From Areca catechu (taxonomy: Eukaryota > Streptophyta > Magnoliopsida > Arecales > Arecaceae), in NCBI GenBank assembly GCA_021397845.1, contig CM038040.1, positions 61,582,088-61,646,087 on the forward strand: a DNA stretch of 64,000 nt, given 5' to 3'. Positions 44,610 to 57,989 of this stretch are shown here, in pieces. Positions within the stretch are counted from its first letter, which is position 1. Every line of letters begins with the position of its first letter. Made by a program: the position numbers and the translations under genes. Below the pieces are notes generated by a model, which searched no databases, had not been told where the DNA came from, and saw only the letters and a list, made by a program, of their open reading frames with translations.

Positions 44610-45580
44610 TTAAACCGGACCCGGCAAATCAGACAGGAAACTCGGTGACCTGACCATGGAACCGGACTGGGTATACAATCAACCCGATGGTATTTAAAAC
44701 CTGAAGACAATCGCTCGACCAGCTAAACCCAAAGAAACCCGGCGGCCGGCCAAAGGAAGGAGGTAACCGCTGGGAGGTGGGGCGTGCATGCAGGGGAAGG
44801 TGCCGTGTGTGGGAGGGTGCATGAGGTGGGGCGTGCGTGTAGAGGAAGGCGGTCGCCCGGGGGGGGAGGTGGGGGGCGTGCGTCCAGAGGAGGGGGCAAG
44901 GGTGCCGTCGGGATATGGGGCATGCGTGCAGAGGAAGGTGGTCGCCGGGGGGGTGGGGGTGGGGCGGCTGCATGGGTGCAACTCGAGGGAGCACCAAGAA
45001 AGCCACAAAAAAGTTCTGTAGAGCTCTCGAAAGTTCGCGATGAAGGTTACTACATTCGCAATCAACTTGGACCGGGTCCATAGAAAATGGACCGTAGTCA
45101 ACATGTAGTTTTTGGGCTGGGCTGGGTCAAGTAGATATAATCTCGACTTGATTTCAAACTGGACTTGATAAGCCCAGCCCAATATGAGCTGTATTGATAT
45201 GGCTGGACAAATGGCTTGGCTTGGTTAGAAACACGAGATGATCCATGTTCTACGACCTATTCTTAAGTTGCACCTTACAGATCTCCTAACCATGAGGTAG
45301 AAGGTTCAAATCCTTACTCTAACATTTATTATTTATTTTTCTTGATAAACTTGATTATTTTAAAAAAATAAAAAATAAAAAGTATATGTACAACAATCAT
45401 GCCTAAATCTTTGGAATGGGAGTGTGGGACTGTGAGAGTTGGGAGAGGGACCGTGGGAGTTAGGAGAGTAATAATTTTTTGCTCAATGCACTTGATCTGC
45501 CAATTCAACCATCGACTCGGCGGTTAAATCGCTCACTTAGATAGAGGTCAAGGTCCAGGTCGGGTATATTAACTTTGGCA
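44610..45580. repeat. Possible DNA-transposon relic containing a G-rich minisatellite
   Basis: The left edge GTTATTAAACCGGACCCGG (44612-44630) and the right edge read inwards, GTTAATATACCCGACCTGG, look like degraded inverted ends. Inside, 44775-44970 is a G-rich minisatellite with an imperfect unit of about 45-60 bp (GAGGTGGGG.GTGCGTGCAGAGGAAGG(T)GGTCGCC and runs of seven or eight G). Pro/His-rich and Gly/Arg-rich open frames on both strands follow from the repeat and are not genes. Confidence 0.4.
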
Positions 45581-46480
45581 ACAAGGATGATTTTGAAAAG
45601 GCTAATTAAAATGATTGATTCATGCGTTAGAGAAGACCTGGACCGTTGTTGAATTACCAGCCATAGGTTTTAGATCGAATGCAAACAGTTCTTTGTTTTT
45701 TTTTTTGGCTCGGAATTTGACAACCTGTATAGTTTATTGAACTGCCACAGGCTGATGAGTCCTATATATTTGTTACTTTGGAAACAAGAAAGTTATGCTT
45801 TCCATTTAACAAACCCTGTGCTTTGTTTAAATCTAGACTTAAAAGGGACGGTAAGAAAAGATTGGGTCGATAGCTACTTAAATGTCCCAAAATTGTGAAG
45901 ACAGGGAAAACATGCATGAGCTCTATAGTACACTCCATTCCATGAAAAGAGATTGAATCTTATCTTCCTTCTTTTAAAAACCCAGGTGTTGTTTAAATAT
46001 AGATTTAAAATAGTTTTCTATGTTTCAAAGTTTCCGTCAAATTTTCCCGAGTGCGTGTTTCTAAATCGATCGCATCACTTTGTATTTTACTGATTTGATC
46101 TGTCACCTGTAGGGTGACTTTTTGAATATATATGATTCCCCCAGTAAAGTTCTTCCATGCGTACATAATGTATTCTCTCTCATCATGTTGCTGGGGCTGA
46201 GTTGTTGCAACTCCTAGTCCCATTGCCTTGAGCAATATACCAATAATACCAATGAAACTTAATCATGGTTGTTTAAGGACACGTTGGTTAGGAAATCCGA
46301 GTCTGTCCAGATAACGGCTCTAATACGTCCGTTCCTGAACTTATACGGACTTGTCGCTTATAAAAAACGAGTCCCGAGTCACTCCTAACATCCAAGTTCT
46401 TGTCCTACCGCGTCCTCGTCCCCTAAAAGCCTCTTTTTCTTCTGCGAAAACCCCTGAAGAGCTTGCTTCTCAGATAAACT
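45581..46480. promoter_or_regulatory. Region upstream of the SAP gene
   Basis: No other gene is seen. It should contain the SAP promoter. No TATA box can be named with confidence; the composition shifts from AT-rich to more mixed after 46300. A pyrimidine-rich leader (CCTCTTTTTCTTCTG) lies at 46430-46445. Confidence 0.4.
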
Positions 46481-46485
46481 TTGAA

Positions 46486-46572
46486 GTAAGCTAATGTTAT
46501 GTCTTTAACCTTCATAATTTTCTTTTTGATCGCCTACGGTTTTCTAATTCCTGTAAACGTTTCTTGCACCAG
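46486..46572 (+). other. Intron in the 5' leader of the SAP gene
   Basis: The donor is GAA|GTAAGC at 46486 and the acceptor is TGCACCAG ending at 46572, 20 bases before the start codon. A single leader intron is common in plant SAP genes. It is inferred from splice signals only. Confidence 0.6.
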
Positions 46573-46592
46573 AGATTTCACGGTTGATCGTT

Positions 46593-47030
46593 ATGGCTTC
46601 TGAGGATAGCTGCAAGAACCCACCTCTGTGTGCCAATGGCTGTGGGTTTTTTGGGAGCTCGACGACGCTCAATCTATGCTCCAAGTGTTTCAAAGTTCTT
46701 TGTCACGATCAGCAGCAATCTGTTGCTCCTATTGCTACCATGAATGCCATGGTTGATGATAAGGCTGGCGGTGGCGCCACCTGTTCTCCCACGGCTGGTG
46801 TGGTGCTTCCATCGTCTAGCGGCGGAGAGTCCGGAAAGCTGAGATGCAGCCGGTGCAACAAGAGAGTGCGGCTGGCCGGCGGATTCAAGTGCCGGTGCGG
46901 AGAGACGTATTGTGCAGTGCATCGCTATCCCGAAGAGCACGAGTGCACGTTCGACTACAAAACTGCCGGTCGGAGAGTCATTGCCAAGGCCAATCTTCTT
47001 GTCAGGGCTGACAAACTTGAAAAGATTTGA
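46593..47030 (+). CDS. A20/AN1 zinc-finger stress-associated protein (SAP), 145 aa
   Basis: SAPs are small plant proteins linked to abiotic stress responses; several act as ubiquitin-binding or E3-like factors. Residues 13-37 form an A20 finger (Cys13, Cys17, Cys29, Cys32). Residues 85-118 form an AN1 finger (Cys85, Cys88, Cys100, Cys102, Cys107, His110, His116, Cys118) with the family signature RCGETYC..HRYPEEHECTFDYK. All zinc ligands are present. The linker is Ala/Gly/Ser-rich. I chose the ATG at 46593 (MASEDSCKNPPLCANGCG); an in-frame ATG at 46584 would add MIV and lies closer to the splice acceptor. The coding part has one exon and is intact, with the usual length of this family. It is the only complete host gene in the window. 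Confidence 0.96.
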   Translation: MASEDSCKNPPLCANGCGFFGSSTTLNLCSKCFKVLCHDQQQSVAPIATMNAMVDDKAGGGATCSPTAGVVLPSSSGGESGKLRCSRCNKRVRLAGGFKCRCGETYCAVHRYPEEHECTFDYKTAGRRVIAKANLLVRADKLEKI

Positions 47031-47193
47031 TCGTGTTACGAAGTCCTGAGAGCTCTGGGATTTTAGCGTTTCTTGCGGCCGGTATCAAGTTATTTGTATG
47101 GTTTTCAGAGCTTTTTTATGGAATATAGCTAGTTAAGCGAATCTTCGAGTAAATCTTGGTAGAGAATATTATTAATAATGTCACAACATAGAT

Positions 47194-47198
<5 letters not shown>

Positions 47199-47246
<48 letters not shown>
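47199..47246. repeat. (TA)n microsatellite
   Basis: About 24 uninterrupted AT dinucleotides, 170 bp after the SAP stop codon. Confidence 0.98.
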
Positions 47247-47248
<2 letters not shown>

Positions 47249-47249
47249 C

Positions 47250-48383
<1,134 letters not shown>

Positions 48384-48799
48384 GGATCAATTGGATCTTT
48401 ATATAGTTGGCACATATTAGGGACTTTTATATATCATACGTAGAGATGGATCAATTGAGTCTTTATATAGTTAATGCATATTAAAAGCTTTGCATCTAGT
48501 ACCTTGATTTTTCTTGAAAATGTATCAAGGTTAGCCCAAACCCCTGATCATAACCTTTATTATAATTTTCAAATAGGTGAGCTTTGCAAGGGTATTTATG
48601 TTCTAGTACCGTAGACCTTTGGTTCATCAAGAGTATTACTCATCTTTTGCTTTATTTTGTTATGTATTGATGCGAGCACTTTCTACAGGTATAGGAAGAG
48701 ATAGTCTTTAAAAGATGTGCTTTGGCATGATCACATGATCAGCTATGTTTCTACCATATTGAATTTCTTTCATGAGTTCTTTAGTCATGAGGTTGGGTG

Positions 48800-49850
48800 T
48801 TTGCTATTAGTGACTAAATGGTAGGCTTAAGCCCCATAGTTCTTGAAGACTCCAGATCTCTGCTCCTAGACAAACCCTTGATTAACTGGTCTACTGAGCT
48901 TTTCAGTGACTTAATATATTCCAGGAATATTATATTATCTTTTATATTTATGACAAACTTGGATATACTAGTTCATCTTTTTGTTAGTACTCTTTTGATC
49001 TATTAGTTCAATTTTAGCCTTATTTTTATAATGGATTAATATGAGTGGAACTTATTTTTATATCACAGAAAGCTTTGATATAAAATTTCTTAATTTGCTT
49101 TACCTTTGTATAGGTGATACCTAGAGCTATTAATTCAATCTCCGTGGTCTTTTGCACCGTGATCATTTTTCTAGAAGATGCCCAAGCTATGGTAGCACCA
49201 TGGAGAAGAAATAAATAGCCAATGATTTATTTTAGTCTAAAAAACCAATAAACTTGTCTGCCTCACGGTAGCACTCAACCACCTCAGAGTATTTAGTGTA
49301 GAAAAGAGAAAGAATAAAGATTTCCTTGAGCTATTGAAACACTCTTTTTCTAGCATTCTAGTGAGATTGATCATGGTTATGAATTAATATATCTTTTAAG
49401 TTTCTCTATAGCTTATGTAATATTAGGTCATGTCCTATTTGCCATATGTTGGAGAGATCTAATGATTTGAGAATATTTAGCTTGATTAACAGGTTTAACT
49501 AAGTACTTTTTATGGTGGAAACTACGATCATATGGAGCGAAAACTAGTTTTTGACCAGAAAAACCAAACTTTTTTGATAATTTTGTAGATAGGGTGAGAA
49601 AGGAAGAGAGCTATCTTTTCAAGGGCTTTAATTAGTTTCATCCCTATAAGATAACATAGGCTTTATCTAAATTTTTCTTTTCAAATTTATCTGATAAAAA
49701 TAATTTGATGTATAATATGACTCCAAGAGGTATTTCAAAGATCAGATTTTTTTTGATGATCTGGAGGTGCTACCACCAGTGATATTTATTAGACAGAGGG
49801 AATTTAGAGTATGGTCACATTATTATGAACTTGATGTATAGCATCCTAGA
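48800..49850 (-). pseudogene. Heavily decayed Ty1/copia RT-RNase H remnant
   Basis: On the minus strand, blocks of copia RT/RNase H can be followed in order despite stops and shifts. A stretch near 49500-49400 (NLLIKLNILKSLDLSNIWQ) resembles the 'xxxxYSxxIGSLxYLxxxTRPDI' region. Then come HDQSH.NARKRVF (49350), KYSEVVECYREADKFIGFLD (49300-49240, cf. GYSDADFAGCLDDRKST) and KTTEIELIALG (49130). The tail KGLSRSRDLESSRTMGLKP (48900-48830) matches the ADPLTKGL...SRGMGLKP end of many copia polyproteins. No LTR was found. The order of several weak matches supports the call. Confidence 0.6.
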
Positions 49851-51690
49851 AGCGAGATTAGACACCCAGCATGTTCCTTGTGCCTCTAGTGGACAGTAAC
49901 AAAAGTTTTTTTGTTAAAAAAACAAAATCAGAGGTTGGGAAAGCAACCACCTGCCAATTTATTAAAAGAGATAAGATACAAAAATAGCCGGTGGCTATAG
50001 AGGGGTTTACAGGAAACTAGCCACAAAATGGTGCTCTCAACATTCAAGAGAAAACAGTATCACTCTATAAATCGAGCACGTAGCCGACGCCCCGCATGCT
50101 TGCATGGTGAACCATATAAGCATGCAAGGCTATAGATTAAATAAATCATAATTAATTTCTCACTCTCATCAAAATTAAAATAATTCACAAAGATTCAATC
50201 AAATATATTTCTCATCAATAATAATGATTTGATTCAAATAAAATCTCTAATTCCAAACTAAACCAATAAGAAGGCCAATTATTATAAATGACCAAAATAG
50301 CCAAATCCACCAATATTACTCCTAGCAATCTAGTGCGCTTCTCCGAATTCCTAATTGAAAATTATGATTCATGATTTGAAAAAGAATAGAAAAAAGAATA
50401 ATGAGTAATACTAGTTCAACCAGCAATATAACATATCAAAGTGGGATATAAACATGCTAAGCAAATGAATATATAATATTGACCAGGAGAAACAAATCTC
50501 AAATAACATATATTTCTTCAAAAATAGTTGTTTTTAATAATTAAACTCAATATCAAGTTACGGCCACATAATCTAGTGGCATGGGTTTGATAACAGGAAC
50601 ACATTGTATAAATTACTAAATAATGGATATCGCTATTCTAATCACCGATGGCTTGATGTCGAAACTAGTTTTTCGGATTACAAATCAACGGATTTAATAT
50701 ATAATCTCCATTGAAGGGGCCACTTTATAGTCATATTTTAAACATATACAAAAATAAGTTCACAAACTCATTAGTTAAGTTTTCCAAATTCAGTTCTTAA
50801 AACATATCATATATTCAAAATATAATATATAAAATAGTAAAACAATATATGATCGACCCTTTTTACTGAACAGAAAATGAAGAATATAAACCAAATTAAA
50901 ATAACTAATTATGATTTTCAAAAGATCATTCGAAAGCATACTTGAATATTAGGTTATTTATCTCGATCAATAACTAATCTAAATATAGTATTTACGAATC
51001 CAAACTTCAATCAAATAGATTAGATGTACTTATTCAAGATCATTGAAATTCAACAAACTAAAGGTCAAATGAATTAAGAAACTCTAAATAACTCAAATGA
51101 GTAAAAAGGACGGAACAATCCAATCAGGCAATGATCCGGCTATGAATTCATACAATCCGGCTGGCCAAGTGATGGAGCCTGATGGATCCTGATGGTAAAT
51201 CAATCAACGCAGATAACTTTATCTCATCAAAGGATACATCATGATATGAGCCGACCATCGAAGTCGAGAATGGCCAAATCTAACAAGATCCGACAAAAAT
51301 CTGATGGTTCACTAGCTCGAATCAATGATCAGGGGTCAAGGAACAATTGGAAGTGGATAAATCAAAAGATTTTAAGATTTTTACCCCTTTTCCGGGCAGT
51401 ATTTTTGGCCATGATTTCCAATGAAGTCGGTGAAAGTCTTTGAAGAAATAAGCCTTCGTCCGGGATGACCTGATGGCAAGTGGTGGGGGTGTCACAAAAA
51501 AACTTCATCTCTTTAAATAGATGCTTGTGGGATTCCTTGGAGTTTTTGATCAACTTTGATCGGGAGTCCTCTTTGCTTTACCTTTCTTTTGCTTTAAGAT
51601 TCATGTGGTTGTGGTTGTGGTTGGGGTATCACAAATAGAGTATACAGAGTGTTTATACCGAACATATCAGTATAGAGAAAGAAATTTAAA
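49851..51690. other. No gene seen
   Basis: AT-rich DNA. One 83-residue open frame at 51192-51443 has no recognised domain and no exon partners. The character resembles 7839-9590 (old, decayed non-coding repeats), but I cannot define an element. Confidence 0.5.
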
Positions 51691-51836
51691 AGCCAAATTA
51701 AGAGAGAGCCATCCATGCTGCAAACAAGCCAAGCTTCGGCACAAGGGACTCGGGAACTTGACAACCGAAACTATGGCATTCTAAAACCAGTCGAAGTACC
51801 TTTTGGTTTTGCTGAAAGCTAAATTCAAACAAGATT

Positions 51837-51857
51837 AAAAAAAAAAAAAAAAAAAAG
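51837..51857. repeat. Poly-A tract
   Basis: About 20 A residues. It lies beside the LINE remnant, but on the + strand, so it is not the poly-A tail of that minus-strand LINE. Confidence 0.9.
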
Positions 51858-52259
51858 AAGTAGAAACCAAGGAAGAGTTGTCTGTTTAAAACCAAAGCCA
51901 GGAGGGGAAAAATAGCAGCAAGAAGGCTCACAATCTGTCTTTGTAGATGCAAGACGAAGGCTAGGACATTCACCAACAACACTGTAAACATCCGGGAGAG
52001 CACTATCTTCCATCCTCCATTGTTCTGTTGGGGGAATGGGATTTAGTAAGTTCATGGGGCTAGGGAGAGTACGAGAACTCTGTACGAAGAAGCAGCAGCT
52101 AGCGATCCATCTGCACAACATATGAGTTGGTTTTAAATACATCACCCATGAAACCAATGGTCAAACTCTTCAGCTTGTGCAAGATCTTAGCATGTTCAGC
52201 AAGCAGTTTAATCCCACAATAATTGGACCTCAAGGAAAATATAGCTGAAGAGCTTGTTC

Positions 52260-53230
52260 ACACACAAAGAACCGAACCCTGCTTGTTGAGGAAAGCTCTA
52301 GAATTCCTCTCTCCAGCACGACCATGAAAAAGCACCAATCAGCATCAAAGCTACTGGTTGAGCTACTTTGCTGAAGTTTTTAAGTCTCCAATCCATACAA
52401 AAACCATTAAAATTGCAATGAGTCAGCGGTATCCCCAACAATTGGCATGCACATCCCCATATGTCAATGAAGAAGCTACAATCAGAGAAAGTATGATGAT
52501 CCACCGACTCAACTGAGCTATGGCACGGCACACACCCTCCGAGGTTCTTTCCTAGCTTATGTCTGATGAAGTCTCTGGTGTTAGAGTCTCTTCTTCCATC
52601 CAAGCCAAATGAAACACCTGACTTTTAAGGGTATAGGACAGCTCCAAAGCGAGGAAGCAAAACAACATTTAATTCCTCTGGTAATGATGAATTGATAGTG
52701 AGAAGCAGGGTTAAAACCCCCCTTATTGTTCAAATTATTCCAAATAATCTTTTCTCCTTCCACATTCAAGGTAATAGATGCAACTAAGAAAGCAGAATAT
52801 TACGTTGGTGCTGAATTATGATAGAAAGAGCAGTGGATTATTTGAATTTCCAAGTAAGTGACCTGGGATTAAAGAAGTCTGGATCTGTGCCATTCTTTTT
52901 AGTACTATGAGCATATAAATCATGGAAGATCAGTTTTGGAGGAGCATCAAGGATACAACAATCTTTCCAAAAAGAAGTGTGCTGACCTTGTCCAATTTGA
53001 AATTGAATTTGGTTCCAAAAAGAAGGGAGAGAGCTGACAACATCTTTCCAAAAGTTTTGGAGTATCTCTTAGCAGGTTACCAGCACCGAGAAAGCTTCGC
53101 CTTCTTATGATAGGCCCACTCTATTTGTTTCCTCAATATACATTGGTCGTTGGCAATATATCTCTACACCTACTTAGCTAGAAGCGCATCATTTAAAGCT
53201 GAAATATCTTTAATTCTAAGTCAACCTTCA
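52260..53230 (-). pseudogene. LINE (non-LTR retrotransposon) C-terminal part with zf-RVT domain, broken
   Basis: Read on the minus strand from 53230: LRIKDISALNDALLAK (53220-53170) matches the GGLGIRDLxxFNxALLAKW motif that follows the RT of plant LINEs. Further on, EKIIWNNLNNKGGFNPASHYQF and IPLKVRCFIWLGWKKRL (52755-52580) and then VPCHSSVESVDHHTFSDCSFFIDIW (52490-52430) form the zinc-binding reverse transcriptase domain (PF13966: CxxC...ESxxHxxxxC). A final SWSCWRE(R)NSR block lies near 52310. Frameshifts and stops break it. The 5' part is cut off at 53231 by a copia LTR. Confidence 0.8.
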
Positions 53231-53512
53231 TGAATCTTGAAGGAATTGATATACATTAATTTGTATCCATTAATGAATGATTATATATATATATAATGGC
53301 CATATTACGAAATAGGAAGAAAATGATCATGCTATAGAATTTATATTAATATAGATTTTTTTATTTGAATTCAAATTCAAAACTCGAATTTCGACTAATG
53401 CTGAAATTATTTTCTTTATTTTTCTTACCCATGCCGTTCAAATTCAAATTCAAAATTTCAATTTAAATGTCTAATATAATACTTGATTGTTTGCCTAATT
53501 TATCCATTAATA
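53231..53512 (-). repeat. 3' LTR of the Retrofit-like copia relic (about 280 bp)
   Basis: It begins TGAATCTTGAAGG and contains TTGATATACATTAATTTGTATCCATT, which returns at 57909-57940 beside the primer-site relic. A purine tract (minus strand AAAGGGAAG) lies just inside at 53513-53521. The right border is approximate. Confidence 0.6.
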
Positions 53513-53699
53513 CTTCCCTTTAAGTTAGAGCATGGAGAAAAAAAATGTCCAACATGGATAAGAGATGATGAAATTGGTTCTTTCCGAGTGTCTTAGTAAA
53601 GATATCTACTAGTTGTTGCTTGGTAGAGATGTAGTGAGTAATGAGTTTATTGGATTAGATCCATTCATCGACAAAATGTTAGTCAATTTCAATATACTT

Positions 53700-56400
53700 G
53701 GTTTTTTTATAGAAAATCAGATTAGAAGCAATGCGAAGAGTTGTTTAGTTATCACAATGAAGCTACATGGAACATGTAAGAGAAACATGCAAATTAGAGA
53801 GAACTTGAAACCAAAGGAGCTCACTAGTAGTAGTAGACATAGCTCTATATTTGGCTTTAGTAGAAGAGTATGAGACCGTAGTTTGTTTCTTAGTTTTCCA
53901 AGAAAATGGAGAATGCCCAAGCATGGTAAAATAGTTAGTGGTAGAGCGATGATTAGTAGGACACCTCACTTAGTTAAGGTCACAATAAGCAGCTATCAAC
54001 AATTTATTAGATGCAGGAAGAAATATACCTTGTCCTAGTGCTATTTTGAGATAGTGAAGAACCCGCATGGTAGTACCAAGATATGGTTGGAGGGGATCAT
54101 GCATAAATTGGCTAAGAACATGGACTGAATAACATAGATCCAAATGAGAAATTATCAAGTAGATCAGCCTACCAACTAAGTACCTGTATAGAGAAAGATC
54201 AATCTTTGGACCAGTGGAACTAGATAAAGAATGATGTTTGTTCTATTAGAATTGTATATGGCTTGGCTCCCAGTATACCTGTCTCAGAAAGTATGTCAAA
54301 AGTATATTTTCTTTGATTGAGCACAATGCCATATGGCAATCTGGTAACTTCAATTTCCAAAAAATATTTTAATGGGCCTAGATCTTTGATATAAAACTGA
54401 GAGTGCAGATAAGTCTTGACAGAAGAGATACGGATGGGATCATTTCTGACAAGAATAATATCATCCATATAGATTAAGATGAGGACTATACTCTCTCACC
54501 TTTAGTATGAGTGAGCAAGGAGTAATCGGCCTTGGAGTCTTTAAAACCAAATTGGACAATAGGGGAGGTAAATTTTTTAAACCAATTACAAGATGTTTGT
54601 TTAAGTCCATACAAAGATTTGTTCAGTCTGCAAACTTATGTATCACCTAGGCATGTAAACCCTTAAGGAATACGCATGAAAATTCCTTCATGAAAATCAC
54701 CTTGCAAGAAGGCATTATTGATGTCTAATTGGCCCAATTTTTATTTATGTGCAATTGCTACTATCAACAAATAATATATAGTGACTAATTTAGCCATAGA
54801 CACAAATATCTTGTGGTAGTCAAGACCTTGACTTGGATATAACCCTTAGTAACTAGCCATACCTTATAGTGATCAATCGATTCGTCTACCTTGTACTTTA
54901 TGCGACACACCCATTTTGAATCAATAGCCCTTCCTAGGGATAAATTGACCATAGTCCATGTTTGATTTTTTTTAATGCTACAATCTTCGCTGTCATATCC
55001 TAACACCACTTTGGATTTTTAGTGTCTTATGAAAATGTTTTGGCTCATCAGTAGAATTTATGGCCACCAAGAAAGCTAAATGCTAAGGAGTAAATTTATC
55101 ACAATAAATAAAATTTGAAAGAGGATAAAGGATACTTGAATGAGTTGTTGGAGCAGCATAGACTATAACAGATCGAGTAAAGGTGGCAATTGGAGTGCAT
55201 AATCTTTCAGATGTGTTGGTATTTATCGAGTTCAAGTAGATCTAATTGACTATGTTTAGGAATTTGGTTATGCTCAATATGAAGGGATTCCATTGGAAGC
55301 ATTTCAGATAAATTATTTGAATATGTAGAAAGTTTGGATGTGGGATTGGCAATAGATATGTACGATAGTGGATCATCAAGAATGGGTAATAGAATAACTG
55401 AATTGATTCTCTAGCTATTACACACTAACTCTACCGTGAAAGAAGAGCAATATAGAAAAATACATTCATAAAAAATTATATCTCATAAGATAAAAATACT
55501 ATGATTTTCAAGATCATAAACATGATACCCTTTGTCCATATGGATAACCATGAAATATACATCGAATGGCTTTATAATCAAATTTAGTATATGACTTGAT
55601 GTGGTTATGTGCATAATATAAGCAACCAAATACATGAAGGTGATCATAAGAGGGTGGTTGATTAAATAATACCTCATATGTTATTTTTTACAGTAAAACT
55701 AAAGTTGGCAAATGATTGATTATATATGTAGCTATAAGCATATATTCCCTCAAAAATTATATTAGCAAATTGGCTTGAAATCTAAGTGCTTGAGCCACTT
55801 CCAACAAGTGCCTATATTTATGCTCCACTAATCAATTTTGCTAAGGGGTATAAATACAAGATGTTTGATGTTCTATACCCTGAACCAAGTAAAATTCTTT
55901 CATAGATATAGATGTAGACTCGCCCCCATTGTCACTGCAAATGTATTTAATTTTGGAATCAAACTGTATAGTAACCATATAACAAAAAGATACCAGATGA
56001 GTAGATGTTTCATATTTATGTTTAAGTAAATTCAAGTACCATGTAAAAAATCATCTAATGTGGTAAAGAAATAATGTGAGCTATTAAAAGATGGAGTCAG
56101 ATATGGTCCCCATATATCACAATGAATTAACTCAAAACAATGAGAGCTTTTATTATTGTTAATAAAAAAGGAGTTCTAGTTTGTTTTGCATGATAACAAA
56201 TGTCACAAACATGATTTTGAAAATAATCAAAAGATAAATATGAAATTTTAAATAAACTACTAAAAGAAGCATGTCCCATGCGCATATGCCAAAGTAAAGC
56301 AGAAAATTTGCTATAGCCTAAAGGGTTGTGAGGTTTAATGAAAAGCAATAGTGGTAGATACCATCCCTTTATTTATCCACTTCAATCAGCTTCTTTGAGA
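53700..56400 (-). pseudogene. pol pseudogene of the Retrofit-like copia relic
   Basis: Blocks from right to left: integrase finger (LLWHMRMGHASFSSLFK and CDICYHAKQTRTPF, 56300-56165), integrase core (KYICSDNGGE, 55960-55925, with stops), RT start (WVCRIKYKVDESIDHYK, about 54910-54860), the RT palm region YMDDIILVRNDP (near 54470), YFLEIEV and the RNase H linker (SHLDLCYSVHVLSQFMHDP, 54150-54090). The RNase H end is near 53970-53720. Many stops and frameshifts break it. The palm aspartates appear intact, so decay is through general mutation. Confidence 0.85.
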
Positions 56401-56939
56401 TAAGGTCCTGAAATAAACAAAATATCAGGAAAGAAAATAACAACACAAGATAAGTCAAAAGTCAACTTGCTAATTGAGAACAAATTGCATATAAAATTTG
56501 GTACATAAAGAATATTACAAAGGGTTATCTTACTAGGCAATTTTACTTCACCAATATGTGAAATAGGAAGACTTGTGCCATTTGGTAGTTTGACAGGTCC
56601 ATTAAAGGGTATGGTAGTATGTGAATTTAGGATGGTGGAAGACTCCCATATGGTTTGATGCTCTACTATCTACAATCTATGTAGTAAAGGAAGAAGTAGT
56701 TTTACCTGAGGGATGATCATGAGTAGAAGTCATGGCATGTAAAACTTGGCTAAAAGAAGATTGCACACTATTAAAAAATCTTAACAACCGAGTATGCTGT
56801 TGCATGTTTAAACCTGAAATATATGACATGCCCTATTTTGAAGAACTGTTTGATTAACAAATAGCTGCAACTAAAGATTTTATAGGGTGTTGCTTGCTTC
56901 TTTGATTCTGTCCTTGTCTTCTAGAATGATTTAAGCTAT

Positions 56940-57755
56940 TTCTTTTTGTTCTCTACATTGGTGGGTAACCAATAAGCTCAAAACAACACTCCTTTGTGTG
57001 GCCATGTTTGTGGCAATGATCACACATTACCTCATGTGTGATGTAAAAAGTGGTCTTCACAGCTATAGCCATAGCCTCATGATTGAGTTGCCACATGGTG
57101 GCCATAGATTGCTGCTTTTTTTCTTGCAAAACCATAAAAAAATATTTTACTTAAGGAGGATATGGATCACTATTAAGGATTTGCAATCATACCATATTGA
57201 AACTTGAATTCTTAGTCCCATGAGAAACTAGTATATCTTTTCTATTTCTCTTGTTATAATGAATGCCTTTTCAACCCCATACATACATGAAGTGACAATG
57301 TCATACAAGTGCAACTCTTCCCATAAGGCTTTAAGCTTTGAATAATAGGCCATGAATGAGAGCCCTTCTTGAATAGAGAGAGAGCTCGTGCTTAAGCAGA
57401 TGAACTCTTTGAGCATTATCTTGTGAGAATCTTCCTTCCAAATCCATCCAAATGGTATGTGTAGTGTTAGCATATGATACACTATCATGCAAATCTCTAG
57501 TAATGGCATTGAACAACCACAATATAAGTATGGAGTTACACTTTGTCCAAGCCATAAAATAAGAAGAATGAGCATTAGGTTTGAAAATCCATCGACAAAC
57601 CCTTTTTTATTCTTGGCATTAAGGATATTTTGCATCACCCTTTTCCAAGTAGGGAAGTTATCTCCATTCAAAATGACTAAAATAAATATGGTTCTCGAAT
57701 TATCTAACAGGTGGAGATTATAAGGAGAATCAATAGTAATGGGAGAGGAGATCAC
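56940..57755 (-). pseudogene. gag pseudogene of the Retrofit-like copia relic
   Basis: It starts at 57755 with MISSPITIDSPYNLHLLDN, then the conserved LNGDNFPTWKRVMQNILNAKNK and a UBN2-type helical region with WMDLEGRFSQDNAQRVHLLKH in a second frame. An intact CCHC knuckle (Cys-x2-Cys-x4-His-x4-Cys) lies at 56983-57024. At least two frameshifts break it. The SPYxLHPSDNPG-like start is typical of Retrofit/Ale-type copia gag. Confidence 0.8.
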
Positions 57756-57989
57756 TCCCCCATTACCAAGGAACTTTGCTCTTGTGACATCATGAAGGCT
57801 ATAACAAAGAATTACCTAGGCTAAGAGAATCAAGAACAAGAATGATGTAAAGAAGGTGCAATATTACCAAGAAAATGATGATCAAGACCGATACTATGAT
57901 AAATCTTATAGAAATTGATATACATTGATTTGTATCCATTACAAATGATTCAATAGATATATATACACAATGGTCATTCAATTACAATT

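Noticed and set aside
44629..45182. Pro/His-rich 150-162-residue open frames, minus strand, and the Gly-rich frames opposite
   Set aside because: They are translations of the G-rich minisatellite; frames on both strands are open because of composition.
51192..51443. 83-residue + strand frame
   Set aside because: It has no recognised domain, no homologous neighbour exon and lies in decayed AT-rich repeat DNA.
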